The position numbers were made by a program, and so were the translations under genes. The notes below the pieces were generated by a model. That model saw only the letters and a program-made list of their open reading frames with translations. It was not told the DNA's origin and searched no databases. 64,000 nucleotides of DNA from NCBI RefSeq assembly GCF_040712085.1, contig NZ_JBFCVK010000005.1:62001-126000 (forward strand), in the 5' to 3' direction. This document shows, piece by piece, positions 37,090-45,945 of this stretch (its first letter is position 1; each line of letters begins with the position of its first letter). This DNA comes from Aquibaculum sediminis. Lineage in GTDB: Bacteria; Pseudomonadota; Alphaproteobacteria; Kiloniellales; DSM-21159.

Positions 37090-38406
37090 TTAGGCGCTTG
37101 CGAACTTGAGCAGCTTGATGGCCTCGAAGTTGACCACATCACCGCCGACGCGCTTCGTTGCGTAGAATTTCACGAAACCCTTCTGCGTATACGGGTCGCG
37201 CAGGACGCGGATGCCAGTGCGATCGACGATCTGGTAGCCCGCGTTGAAGTCACCAAACGCGATGGAAAGGCTGCCGTTGTCGGCTTCGGGCATGTCCTCA
37301 GCTTCCACGATGGGGTAGCCCAAGAGCATTCCGCCCTGGCGCTGTTGGAAGTCCGGCTGCCAAAGGTAATTTCCATCGGCGTCCTTGAGCTTCCGCACAG
37401 TCGCAACCACGCTGCGCGGCATCATCCAAACGGCGTTGGAGCGATAGGCAGCCTTCAGGGCGAACACCACGTCAACGAGGCAATCGCCAGGGTAGTCGCC
37501 GGTATCCACGTCCAGATCGAGGAATTCACCATTGGCCCCGGTCAGGACGTGTTGCAGCTTGCCCCAGGAGCGGGCGCTGTCATCCTTGTCATTGGTTGTG
37601 TAGTCGAGGAAACCGCGAGGCTTGTTGCTTCCGTCACCGTTGACGAAGGCGGTATTTTCCTGGCGCACGAACCGGCTGGAAACCTTATCGGTCAGCCACG
37701 CTTCGACATTCCAAGCCGCATCGTCGAGCAGCTTCTGCGTTGCCTTCGGCTCGGCATAAACCTCGTACACGGGGATACGATACTGCCCCAGGGTCGGGGT
37801 GCTGGTTTCGTTGCGGGCGTCCATTTCACCAACCCAACCGGACCCGGCTTCGTCCAAGTCGTTGAAGCCTTCGAGCGCGTCCGTGCCGATGGTGGTCACG
37901 TTGGCGACCTGCCGGATTGGGCTGGTTTCGTAGACCTTCTGGACGATACGTCCGCCGAGGGTGGGCTCGACCAGATAGCCCCCGTCCGGGTCGGAACCTA
38001 CAGACATCGCCGCCTGCACGTCTGCGGGCGTGGCAGGACCACGGCGCAGGTAGGTGTTGATAGCGGCCCGGTAGGCGCGGAGGTCCTCGGGGCTGACCTG
38101 CTGGCCAGTCTGGCGCGAGAAGTCGGCTGCCGCCTGCACCTCGCCGACCGGACTTGCATTGCCGCCCAGGGTGGCCCCAGCGTTGCGGCTGGCCACGTCT
38201 GCGAGCTGCGTCTGCAAGTCGCTGATGTGGGCGTTGATCCGGTCCACCTTTTCATTCAGGACCGCATCGGCCTTGCCGTTCAGACGTTCGTCATTGGCCT
38301 TCTTGAACTCTTCGAAGGCCGACTGGATCTGGTTGACCAGGGCACGGGTGTCGCCGCCCCCGGCATCGGCCCGCACGCTGACGAGCCCTCGGTTAATTGC
38401 ATTCAT
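37090..38406 (-). CDS. HK97-fold major capsid protein
   Basis: A 438-residue capsid precursor. The first ~75 residues form a charged coiled coil (FEEFKKANDERLNGKADAVL, INAHISDLQTQLADVAS), the delta or scaffold domain. The fold proper starts near SVGSDPDGGYLVEPTLGGRI, with YEVYAEPKATQKLLDDAAWN and the C-terminal YATKRVGGDVVNFEAIKLL. This is the standard pattern of HK97-type capsids, in which the adjacent ClpP-like protease removes the delta domain. Its ATG overlaps the protease stop as ATGA. Confidence 0.93.
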   Translation of the reverse strand: MNAINRGLVSVRADAGGGDTRALVNQIQSAFEEFKKANDERLNGKADAVLNEKVDRINAHISDLQTQLADVASRNAGATLGGNASPVGEVQAAADFSRQTGQQVSPEDLRAYRAAINTYLRRGPATPADVQAAMSVGSDPDGGYLVEPTLGGRIVQKVYETSPIRQVANVTTIGTDALEGFNDLDEAGSGWVGEMDARNETSTPTLGQYRIPVYEVYAEPKATQKLLDDAAWNVEAWLTDKVSSRFVRQENTAFVNGDGSNKPRGFLDYTTNDKDDSARSWGKLQHVLTGANGEFLDLDVDTGDYPGDCLVDVVFALKAAYRSNAVWMMPRSVVATVRKLKDADGNYLWQPDFQQRQGGMLLGYPIVEAEDMPEADNGSLSIAFGDFNAGYQIVDRTGIRVLRDPYTQKGFVKFYATKRVGGDVVNFEAIKLLKFASA

Positions 38407-39236
38407 GCTTTGTTCTCCAAACTAGACAAAAGCGAGCGCAGTGCGCCCACCAACTCGGGGGTTTCGTCCGCTACGGCAGGACGGGGGGTATTGGTGATTT
38501 CGCCAAGGAGGCTACGGCGCTCCCGGCGGGATAGCCCTTGGCTGGCAAGGGCTGCTTCCACTCGCCTAATTGCGGCAAGGGAATTGGTTGTGGCGTCCGG
38601 GGCCTCGACGGGTCGCTCGCCATTTATGACACTATCGGCTAGACCGGCTTCGACCGCCTGCTCCGCATTGAGCCAGGTTTCCTGATCCATCCATGCGGCA
38701 GCGGTTTCCTTGTCCACATTGGCGCGACGGGCGTAGAGGGACGCCATTGCATCGTCGAAGGGTTCCAGGGTCTCGGCCGCTTGGCGCAGATCGTGGCGGT
38801 TGCCGATGACTACCCCCCAAGCATTGTGGATCATGAGGAAACCCACATCGCTGATACGGAGGTCGTCGGCTGCCATAGCGATGACCGACGCGGCGCTCGC
38901 TGCCAGCCCCATCACCTGCACTGTGACGCGCGCCGGGTGGTCACGCAGGAGGCTGTAGATAGCCAGCCCTTGGAAGAAGTCTCCGCCGGGGCTGTTGATG
39001 TTGACGGTCACATCCTTGGGGCCAATGGCGCGCAGGGCTGCGGCCATCCGCTTATCGCTAAACCCGCCCCACTCGTCCTCGCCTATGGTGTCATAGATGG
39101 AGACGGTCGCAGGGTCGTCGGCCTCGGCTGCACGCAACGCGGGGTTCCACTGCTCGACCGCCTGCGGGTCGGGCTCAAAGGCAAGGGTGCGCAGGGCGTC
39201 AAAGCCCTTTAGCTCGGGCAGGGCTTTAAGACTCAT
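38403..39236 (-). CDS. Prohead maturation protease, ClpP-related
   Basis: A 277-residue S14-type serine protease. Conserved parts are INSPGGDFFQGLAIYSLLRD, the nucleophile in GLAASAASVIAMAA (Ser114) and the histidine in FLMIHNAWGVV (His137). The start at 39236 (MSLKALPEL) has GGAGG 5 bases upstream and overlaps the portal gene by 11 bases. It cleaves scaffold domain from the capsid protein during head assembly. The C-terminal ~70 residues beyond the protease domain may have an internal scaffolding role. Confidence 0.9.
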   Translation of the reverse strand: MSLKALPELKGFDALRTLAFEPDPQAVEQWNPALRAAEADDPATVSIYDTIGEDEWGGFSDKRMAAALRAIGPKDVTVNINSPGGDFFQGLAIYSLLRDHPARVTVQVMGLAASAASVIAMAADDLRISDVGFLMIHNAWGVVIGNRHDLRQAAETLEPFDDAMASLYARRANVDKETAAAWMDQETWLNAEQAVEAGLADSVINGERPVEAPDATTNSLAAIRRVEAALASQGLSRRERRSLLGEITNTPRPAVADETPELVGALRSLLSSLENKA

Positions 39237-40446
39237 CGTTACCTCCGACGGGCGTGCCAGCAGTGTTAGGGGGATCAAGGAACGTATCGCCGCCGCTATA
39301 GGGGGCCATATCCTCTAGCGCCCGGACTTCATTAGGGTTCATCCAGCGATATTGCAGGGCTTGGGCATAGTAATTGGCACGGGCTCCGCTATCGCCGCGC
39401 ATTAGTCCCTGGACGTAAAAGCGGAAATCATGGGTCTCCCACTGCGCTTCCTGTAGCAGGTCACGCTTGAGCGTTTCTTCCCAAGTCTTGATCCAGTCGT
39501 TTAGGGTGTAGATAACGAAACCGATGGACTGCTGCTCAATGCCACTGCCCCAACTTGTGGTTTTATCTAACAAGCCGACTAGGTGAGGTGGCACGCCCAT
39601 GAAGGTAGCGATATCGTATTTTTGCAGGTCGCGTAGTTCTATAAACTGCTGGTCTTGCGCGTTCATCTTTAGTGGTTCGGGCTTCATGCCCTCTTCGAGG
39701 ATATCCCACTTATGGGCTTGGCCCGATCCAGCACGCTCTACAAGGCTGGCCCGTAGGCGCTGATATGCGTCCTGGCTCAGCTTGTCGGGGTGGGTGAAGT
39801 ATCCGCCTGCAAGGTTGCCCTGCTTAAAGAGCCGTGCCGTGGCTTCCTCGCCTTTGAGCGATAGCCCCAGGGCTTCCCGCATATATGAAATGACGCTCAG
39901 TCCGGTGAACCCGTCCAGGCTCAAGCCCCGTAGGTGAAGCACGTCGCGTTGTGGGAACTGGCGAGTGCTGCCGTCCTTGGTGGTCACGCGATAGGTCAGG
40001 CTTAGATTGTCTCCCTGCTCCACTGTCACGCGGTCAGGGTGGATCGGTATCAGGGCTTGGACTGCGTTGCCCGTCCGCACGATCAGCGCATAGCCATTGC
40101 CGCGCATTAGGACCGAGGTCTGTAGGTATTTCCTAAACTCCGCGGGCGTCTGCCAATGGTTAGGCTTGACGGTGAGCACGCGGCGCAGGGGGTGCCCCGT
40201 GGCGGGTGCTCTTACGTCGTCGGCGCGGCGCTCGATTAAGTCCAAGGGCAGGTTAGCCACGGCACCCGAGATCAGCGACACACAGCGCCAAAAGACGGCC
40301 ACCTTCATTGCGGTCTGGTCATTGACCACGGCCCCGCTCGAACTCTCCATGCCGCCGCCCACTCGCAAGAACGAATCCCGGTCAGACGGGCTCATAGGCT
40401 GGTCGATGCGGAACACTTGAGCGGCGAGTTTCTGAACGAAATTCAT
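39226..40446 (-). CDS. HK97-family portal protein
   Basis: A 406-residue protein forming the dodecameric portal at one capsid vertex. Family segments are MKVAVFWRCVSLISGAVANL, PNHWQTPAEFRKYLQTSVLM, GNGYALIVR and IATFMGVPPHLVGLLDKTT, followed by the phage-typical MNPNEVRALEDMAP at the C-terminus. It begins 5 bases after the large terminase stop and overlaps the protease start, inside the tight packaging-head operon. Confidence 0.93.
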   Translation of the reverse strand: MNFVQKLAAQVFRIDQPMSPSDRDSFLRVGGGMESSSGAVVNDQTAMKVAVFWRCVSLISGAVANLPLDLIERRADDVRAPATGHPLRRVLTVKPNHWQTPAEFRKYLQTSVLMRGNGYALIVRTGNAVQALIPIHPDRVTVEQGDNLSLTYRVTTKDGSTRQFPQRDVLHLRGLSLDGFTGLSVISYMREALGLSLKGEEATARLFKQGNLAGGYFTHPDKLSQDAYQRLRASLVERAGSGQAHKWDILEEGMKPEPLKMNAQDQQFIELRDLQKYDIATFMGVPPHLVGLLDKTTSWGSGIEQQSIGFVIYTLNDWIKTWEETLKRDLLQEAQWETHDFRFYVQGLMRGDSGARANYYAQALQYRWMNPNEVRALEDMAPYSGGDTFLDPPNTAGTPVGGNDES

Positions 40447-40451
40447 GGGGC

Positions 40452-42014
40452 TTAAATCCAGGGCATATCCAGGGACAAGACTCCCCTGGACTCATAAACA
40501 GACGGGCCTTTGGGGGGCGGTGCGGTCTCGGCCACGGCGAGCGCCATCGTTAGGGCCACAAGCCCGTCGATGCGTCCGCGCGCCTTGTGCTTTGCAAGCT
40601 TCCTATTGCCCGCTGCATCGGACTCGATGACCGCGTTTGCGGCACACATGGAAAGTACGGGGTGGCCCCCATGCGCGACCTTCTCTTGCAAGAGCAGGGT
40701 TTCGAGCGTGGTCAGGGCAGGACTCATTGAGCGGAAGCCCTGCCCGAAGTCGGCGAACAGGTCATCGACCTCGGCTTCACTCATTCCCGCTTGCAGAAGC
40801 CACGGGCGTAGGTGACGGAAACCCCAGCGGTCGAACGCGACCTTTCTCAAGTCGAGGTCGTCAACCAAGCCCCGGATGTGTTCGGCTACGTAGCTGTATT
40901 CGAGCGCCTTGCCGGGGGTCGTCTGTAGGTGGCCCTGCGCGGCCCATGTGTCGTAGGGCACCCGGTCGCGCCGTGACCGCTCCACAAGCCCCTCCTGTGG
41001 GAGCCAGAAGGTGGGCTGCACATGCCACCGGCCCTCGTTGTGCGCCACGAGAACCAGGGCGGTCAGGTCGGTTGTCTGTGACAGGTCTAAGCCTGCGTAG
41101 ACCGGCAAGCCCTCCAAGTCTTCCAGCACATGCAGGGCGCAGGACTTCCACACATCCTTGGTAATGAAGGGGCTTGCTACTTCGACCCGCTGATTGAGGA
41201 CGTAGTTGCGGAACAGGGGTTCCTCTGACGGCAGTCGCTTTGCCCGTGCCGCCTGCTGCTGCAATTCCTCCAGGTTAAGGAAGTCTGCGGCGCTCGGGTT
41301 CGCTTGGCGTATGGTCTGCTCGTCAAAGGGGTCTGCGTCGGGGTCTGCCGTATATAGGGAGACCACGGTTCGGGGATCGTGCCCTGCCAGGGCATCATCA
41401 ATCAGAATAGAGAGTAGGTCGGCATCGGTGGGGGCTTGGGTCGATATGACAATCGACAGTGGGGCCTCATGGGCACCGGCTGCGTTCTCGACAGCGTTGT
41501 ATAGTTCGGACCGGGGGCCTTCGACCTGACCGAGTTCGTCATGCACCGCAAAGACGGGGCTCAAGCCGTGCGCGGTCTTGGCTTCGGCAGACAGGGCGCG
41601 GTAGAGCGTGCCGCGCTTTGCGCAGTGCAATTCCTTCATGTGGTCCCTGACCGTGACAAAAGGCTGTAGGGTCGGAGACAAGCGAACGATCTTGGCGGCG
41701 AGCTTGAAAAGCACGCCGGCCTGCTCCTTGCTTTGTGCCGTGGAAATCAACTGACCATTAGGAACCGACTCAGGACCGACCAAGTGTAGGAGCAACAAAC
41801 AGGCTGCCAGCGTGGACTTGCCATTCTTCTTTCCGAACGAAAGTATGGCAGTCCGGGTGCCTGCGGGGTTATCGTAGATCTTGCGAAGGTCTTTCTTCTG
41901 CCATCCACGCAGCCTCATTGGCTGCGCGTACAGCTTGCCCTCTGGCACAAAGCAGTGCTTTTCAATCCAGGCTATATTCCTGCGTCCGCGTTGTGACAGT
42001 CTTACTCGTTCCAT
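40452..42014 (-). CDS. Phage terminase large subunit
   Basis: A 520-residue packaging ATPase/nuclease. I chose ATG 42014 (MERVRLSQRGRR), preceded by GGAGG at 7 bases and overlapping terS by 13 bases. Walker A-like FGKKNGKS covers residues 60-67 and Walker B VFAVHDE ends at Glu160. The nuclease part has YAGLDLSQTTDLTALVLV with its conserved Asp, and a later region VHGG/NRKLAKHKARGRIDGLVAL. This matches the HK97-type TerL family (terminase_1). It drives DNA into the prohead and cuts the concatemer, guided by TerS and aided by HNH. Confidence 0.92.
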   Translation of the reverse strand: MERVRLSQRGRRNIAWIEKHCFVPEGKLYAQPMRLRGWQKKDLRKIYDNPAGTRTAILSFGKKNGKSTLAACLLLLHLVGPESVPNGQLISTAQSKEQAGVLFKLAAKIVRLSPTLQPFVTVRDHMKELHCAKRGTLYRALSAEAKTAHGLSPVFAVHDELGQVEGPRSELYNAVENAAGAHEAPLSIVISTQAPTDADLLSILIDDALAGHDPRTVVSLYTADPDADPFDEQTIRQANPSAADFLNLEELQQQAARAKRLPSEEPLFRNYVLNQRVEVASPFITKDVWKSCALHVLEDLEGLPVYAGLDLSQTTDLTALVLVAHNEGRWHVQPTFWLPQEGLVERSRRDRVPYDTWAAQGHLQTTPGKALEYSYVAEHIRGLVDDLDLRKVAFDRWGFRHLRPWLLQAGMSEAEVDDLFADFGQGFRSMSPALTTLETLLLQEKVAHGGHPVLSMCAANAVIESDAAGNRKLAKHKARGRIDGLVALTMALAVAETAPPPKGPSVYESRGVLSLDMPWI

Positions 42015-42418
42015 GGAGACGCCTCCAAGGAAACGCGACGGCCACCACGTCCTTTCGTCTTGCCGTAACCATCGACCGCAATTCTTATCTGCTTGGCGAT
42101 GGACACGATGCACCGCGTTTCACGCTCCTGCATCCGCAACAGATCGTTATAGGGTTTGATCGGGTGATGCTTGGCCTTGTTGAACTTGGTGATGTTACGG
42201 GCGATCCTGCGCGCGCAAACGATATGCCGACAAAGCTGAGTCAGTAGCGCCAGGGTCTCGGGCGTGCATCGGCTTGGGTCCATGTCGATGATCTGCCGAC
42301 GCCACTCCGCAGCCTCTTCGTCTACAAGGTCAAACGGAGGCTCTGGCACGGTCATTACCTGCCCGCGCTTTGCTACCATCTCCGTTTCCTGCTTAGACTT
42401 AAAACCTCGTGCGCCCAT
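42002..42418 (-). CDS. Phage terminase small subunit (P27 family)
   Basis: A 138-residue protein with PPFDLVDEEAAEWRRQIIDM and LCRHIVCARRIARNITKF, resembling P27-type small terminases that recognise the packaging site. TerS specificity decides which genome enters the element's heads, so divergence from helper phages would be expected in a satellite. It starts with ATG 42418 and overlaps terL. A 118-base gap separates it from the zinc-ribbon gene upstream; this gap may contain part of the packaging site. Confidence 0.75.
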   Translation of the reverse strand: MGARGFKSKQETEMVAKRGQVMTVPEPPFDLVDEEAAEWRRQIIDMDPSRCTPETLALLTQLCRHIVCARRIARNITKFNKAKHHPIKPYNDLLRMQERETRCIVSIAKQIRIAVDGYGKTKGRGGRRVSLEASPWNE

Positions 42419-42536
42419 AATTTCCTGGCAAGCTAAATGTGTTAGGATAGGGTTCTACTAATAATCTTGTTTCTTAATGTTTGTAGTTTTTGCGGTACTG
42501 CCGCCGCTGTCTGGCGATTTCGGTTTGGAGTTCTTC

Positions 42537-42764
42537 CTACCCCCGGTGCGGTCGTCTGTAGTTGGGGTTAAATGCTTTTCGTTCGTGGTAGTTCTGGTTC
42601 GCTTGGTCTATGGCCGTCTGCATGGCGTCTGCATTGGTCCAGTGTGCGTAGTGGTGGCCACATGCAGGGCATTCGATAAGCCCGAGTTCGGCCTGCCACT
42701 CGGTCTTGCACTGCTTGCAGCGATAATGGGCGCTCAGGTCAGTATATATAGGATAAGTATTCAT
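42537..42764 (-). CDS. Small zinc-ribbon protein
   Basis: A 75-residue protein with two CxxC knuckles, YRCKQCKTEW and IECPACGHHY, likely binding one zinc. The C-terminus is basic (NYRRPHRG). It overlaps the HNH gene by 26 bases and lies before terS. Its position suggests a role in DNA recognition or in expression of the packaging genes, but I know of no specific family. Confidence 0.6.
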   Translation of the reverse strand: MNTYPIYTDLSAHYRCKQCKTEWQAELGLIECPACGHHYAHWTNADAMQTAIDQANQNYHERKAFNPNYRRPHRG

Positions 42765-43047
42765 CTGGATTGTTCTCGACTGGGAAACCGTCTAGACCGA
42801 TGCGGGGCTTGTGGGCGTTGCGCTCCATGCTCTGCTTTGTGGAGTCGTGGTGGTACTTGCACAGGGACTGTAGCTGGTTAGACCAGAATGCTTGTGGGTC
42901 GCCATTGTGGGGCTGTACGTGGTCTGCGATGGTTGCGGGTGTGGTCGCGCCCTGTATCGCGCAGAAACGACAAAGGGGCTCGGCCCTTAGTTGGGCGTGT
43001 CGTTTCGCTTTCCATCGTGCTGTAGTATACAGATTACTACGTGCCAT
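42739..43047 (-). CDS. HNH endonuclease (packaging-associated)
   Basis: A 102-residue HNH nuclease with CRFC at the N-terminal zinc knuckle, the DHVQPHNGD motif, and the LCKYHHDSTKQ motif carrying the zinc and catalytic histidines. HNH proteins beside terminase are needed for specific DNA cleavage during cos packaging in HK97-like phages, and in capsid-forming satellites the same gene precedes terS. It is the first gene of the minus-strand packaging operon. Confidence 0.88.
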   Translation of the reverse strand: MARSNLYTTARWKAKRHAQLRAEPLCRFCAIQGATTPATIADHVQPHNGDPQAFWSNQLQSLCKYHHDSTKQSMERNAHKPRIGLDGFPVENNPDEYLSYIY

Positions 43048-43240
43048 TTCCGCTAACCTGCAAGTGTACTGTTATCCACTACAGGTAATATAGCATCCTT
43101 TTATGTAATTACTACTCTAAAGTGAATATGCTGCGCTTAGTGCGGCACACTACGGCGAGAGCATCTAGCACCCTTCACATCCCCAAGCAGCCAAGGTAGA
43201 GTGCGTGCCTCGCGTCGTACTAGTACTAGTGGAGGGGGCT

Positions 43241-43810
43241 ATGGCAATGGACCCGCAGTGGCAGGCTTTTCTCGATATCATTATCGCGTTTTCGACGGCA
43301 GCGATGGTACTGGTCGCAGGCGCAACGGCGGTGTTTTCCCGTCGTGTAGCTGAAGAGAACCGCTTGCTTCGGGAGCTTGGGGAGTTGCCCGAGGTTATGA
43401 CTTATTTAGAACTCGAAGGAGAGCACAATGATGAAGTGGCGCTCGTTATCCACAATTCAGGGCGAGGGATTGCCAGAGATATACAATTAGCAATTAAATG
43501 CGATAAAGAAAACTTCGTATGGCATATAGATAACATTACTACTAACACAAAACTTAATCCAATTACCGCCATACGCCCAGGTGGAGAATTACGAATACAA
43601 ATTGGAAACTTGCACAATCTTATCGGCGTTGATGGTCTTATGCCGTTTACTACAGTGCTTTATTACAAAAATTCTAAACAAGAGAAATGCTTTACTAAGA
43701 CATGCGAACTCGACGTTTCGCAATTTGCAGAGTATGGTATACACCATGACAGAGGGTATGCAATTAGGCGAACTATAGAAAGGTATAATAAAAAAAGCGA
43801 TGATGAATGA
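43241..43810 (+). CDS. Membrane-anchored hypothetical protein (AT-rich cargo gene)
   Basis: A 189-residue protein. I chose ATG 43241 (MAMDPQWQAFLD) directly after GGAGGGGG over a GTG at 43205. One transmembrane segment lies near residues 9-32 (DIIIAFSTAAMVLVAGATAV), followed by a short coil and a cytoplasmic beta-rich domain (ALVIHNSGRGIARDIQLAI). This layout recurs in uncharacterised bacterial membrane proteins. The second half of the gene is strikingly AT-rich, unlike the host. It is divergent from the packaging operon and probably horizontally acquired cargo. Exclusion of other phages is possible but speculative. Confidence 0.6.
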   Translation: MAMDPQWQAFLDIIIAFSTAAMVLVAGATAVFSRRVAEENRLLRELGELPEVMTYLELEGEHNDEVALVIHNSGRGIARDIQLAIKCDKENFVWHIDNITTNTKLNPITAIRPGGELRIQIGNLHNLIGVDGLMPFTTVLYYKNSKQEKCFTKTCELDVSQFAEYGIHHDRGYAIRRTIERYNKKSDDE

Positions 43811-43817
43811 TATAGGA

Positions 43818-44150
43818 TTAATTTATTGAATATAACGCTTCGTAGCATTCTATTGCTACTTTATTTGCAAAGTCACTGACCAACTCATATTTACCCTGTT
43901 CGCTATCGGCTACCGGAAATCGGTACGCAGCTATGGTCATGCTTTTAAGGTATTGCTTCCAAAACCCCTCTTCCATAACGTCAGTTAGAAGCATCACGTC
44001 GCCAATAGAAACACCCCTTTGGCGCGCAGCCATGATCTCCCAGGCATACTCCTCGGCTGGTCCGCATGTGAGGAAATCCATTTTCGTCTCTTCTGCCCCA
44101 GCCGACACGGGCATGAGCGCAAGTGCTGCGGCCAGGATGGTTTTCCTCAT
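43818..44150 (-). CDS. Small secreted hypothetical protein
   Basis: A 110-residue protein with a clear signal peptide (MRKTILAAALALMPVSAGA, cleavage about residue 19) and a mature part with two cysteines (FLTCGPAEEYAWEIMAARQR; VAIECYEALYSIN), suggesting one periplasmic disulfide. I chose 44150 because the signal peptide starts there and AAGGG lies upstream; a frame to 44204 lacks support. Convergent with the membrane cargo gene. It may alter the host envelope, but nothing in the sequence names a role. Confidence 0.6.
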   Translation of the reverse strand: MRKTILAAALALMPVSAGAEETKMDFLTCGPAEEYAWEIMAARQRGVSIGDVMLLTDVMEEGFWKQYLKSMTIAAYRFPVADSEQGKYELVSDFANKVAIECYEALYSIN

Positions 44151-44311
44151 CTCTCGCACCCTTGGTTGCGGTCTGCGTGCATCGACACGGGCAGCCTCGC
44201 CCATTCTACTGGGGATGGCAAGCTTTGCAGCAACTCTCGCATCATCCGATTGGGCGCGGGGTTAACCTGGCCGTGACCTGCCAAACGACCGTCACAATAG
44301 GACAAAGAAAT

Positions 44312-44350
44312 AGGGCGACTTGACTGCTTCGGAGGTAGCCAAGTCGCCCT
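44312..44350 (-). terminator. Intrinsic terminator downstream of the replication-like gene
   Basis: An 11-bp perfect stem (AGGGCGACTTG with its complement) and 17-base loop, followed on the minus strand by TATTTCTTTG. It would stop minus-strand transcripts from the putative replication gene before they reach the small secreted-protein gene. Confidence 0.65.
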
Positions 44351-44584
44351 AAGTACGTAAAAGGAAGGAGGTATATCAAACATCTCGACCCAGGACATAT
44401 ATAAGCATGATATAGTTACTGCGTCAAGTATCGCCTGCGCCACGTCTTATCTATACTTTACCACTGGCAAAGGCGCGGCATATCGGTGGCCGTGCGAACG
44501 CGGGGTTACTTGTGCCAGGGTGAGCATCCCGCCGGACACCTTCCACAAGCCAATAGACTCCGGTCTACAGCTCAATATGGGATG

Positions 44585-44870
44585 TAGGTGACATCTATAG
44601 GCGTAGTTATGGGGTGTGGCTACGTAGTGTGGATTATTTTAGTGGGGGTGGAAATAGTTTCTATGGGTGTGGTCTGTACTAAGGAATATAAGTGTGGGGT
44701 GTGGGACAATGGTAGTAGTATGGATAGGACTAGGGACTGGACTAGGGACACTGACAACACTACATAGCTACACCTACCCCTACCCACTACAGACCCACCA
44801 TAGTTACCCCACTACCACTCCAATAATTGATGTTACTAGCTTCGCTAGGTGTATCTAACATTGTGGGGTG
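44585..44870. other. G-rich/C-rich strand-switch region, candidate replication origin
   Basis: This is part of a 797-base stretch (44151-44947) without a convincing gene. The plus strand carries G-runs up to about 44750 (several GGGGTGTGG or GGGTGTGG) and then C-runs, so G-rich sequence switches strands. A 20-base imperfect inverted repeat (44613-44632 with 44755-44774, 17 of 20 matching) frames it, and a 12-base tandem repeat GGACTAGGGACT lies inside (44727-44750). It is next to a putative replication initiator. Origin, structured RNA or packaging site are all possible. Confidence 0.35.
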
Positions 44871-44947
44871 CGTGGTAAAAATAGGGGTGCTGTTTTTGTC
44901 AATAATATCAATGGGATCCAGGCAAAATGGTAAGGGTGGTCACTTAA

Positions 44948-45805
44948 CTATGTCTGTGGGGCGTTTCCATGGGGGTATTCTAGGGGGTCCAGACAGGTTC
45001 TAAGGTGTGGGCAGTAGTCTTGGATAAGCTGCACTGGCACATCGTCAAAACTGGCATATCGTGCTGTCTGTGTTTCCGTGCTGCCCAGCCTGGATAACCT
45101 ACGTAGATGACGGCGCTCTTGCTCCTGGCGGATAGACGACACGCGACCAGACCGCCTCCGCTTCCACTTTACGGTCTGCGCCAGCTTATCCAATCGCCGC
45201 CCTAGCTTGGTGTGGTTCATTTTCAAAAAGCGAATCTGTCGGCCGAGCAGTGCATCCAGGTCGATGTCGTCCAGTATCGTTCGGGGATTGTCTAGCCCTG
45301 CACGTCGCGTTGCCTTCCTACCGTTGAATCGTAATTCTAAGTGACCGCAGCGCGTGCCCGTTACCTTGCTAGCCCGGTCCCCGTAGTAAGACAGGTTTCG
45401 CCCCGTGCTGGCATCGGCAGCCCAATAGGTGGAGGCCTCGTACTGGTATGTCTGCCGCTTGCCGTGCCATTTCTGCACGGTCGCGTGCGCCAGGGTGTGA
45501 CCGTGGTCGGGGTCTACGTCGATGGCTATGTGGCAGCGTGACAGGGGCAGCCTATGGCGTGCTAGGGCTGCCAGCGTGGCATGGGTGGGTTGATGCAGGG
45601 TCACGTACCACCCGAGCGGGTCTGCCCAGCCTTGGGGCTGTACAACGCACTTCTGGAACCTACCTTGGTTCGCGTCTGACAACTCGCTAAATATCGTTCT
45701 GTTGTAGGCAAGTTTGGCCCGGCTGATGTAGACCGCAATAGTGTCCACATAGGCAAGCACAGGGCTGTTGACTGGGAGGCGAGGTGGGGCTAATGTAATA
45801 ACCAT
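44948..45805 (-). CDS. Putative replication-initiation-factor-like protein
   Basis: A 285-residue protein with AYVDTIAVYISRAKLAYNR near the start, CHIAIDVDPDHGHTLAHATV in the middle, and NLSYYGDRASKVTGTRCGH followed by LELRFNGRKATRRAG. This order recalls Rep_trans/replication initiation factors of plasmids and phages, in which YxGxRxS and ExQLRG-like strands appear, although the match is weak and I do not see a proven catalytic tyrosine. The C-terminal third is strongly basic. AAAGGA precedes the ATG. Immediately downstream lies the strand-switch region, which supports a replication role. Confidence 0.4.
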   Translation of the reverse strand: MVITLAPPRLPVNSPVLAYVDTIAVYISRAKLAYNRTIFSELSDANQGRFQKCVVQPQGWADPLGWYVTLHQPTHATLAALARHRLPLSRCHIAIDVDPDHGHTLAHATVQKWHGKRQTYQYEASTYWAADASTGRNLSYYGDRASKVTGTRCGHLELRFNGRKATRRAGLDNPRTILDDIDLDALLGRQIRFLKMNHTKLGRRLDKLAQTVKWKRRRSGRVSSIRQEQERRHLRRLSRLGSTETQTARYASFDDVPVQLIQDYCPHLRTCLDPLEYPHGNAPQT

Positions 45806-45945
45806 CGTTGTTCCTTTATTTCCCCTCGCTTACCTGCCCTGGCCAGCGGGGGGAAATTTTTATGTCACAAAGAAAAAGTTATAATATTCTATATTAGTAA
45901 TTATGCGTCCAGCGTAGTCGCATGGCGCCGAATCGTCAACATGGC

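Noticed and set aside
44147..44443. 98-codon minus-strand frame whose stop overlaps the start of the small secreted protein
   Set aside because: It would read straight through a strong terminator hairpin (44312-44350) and has no good ribosome binding site.
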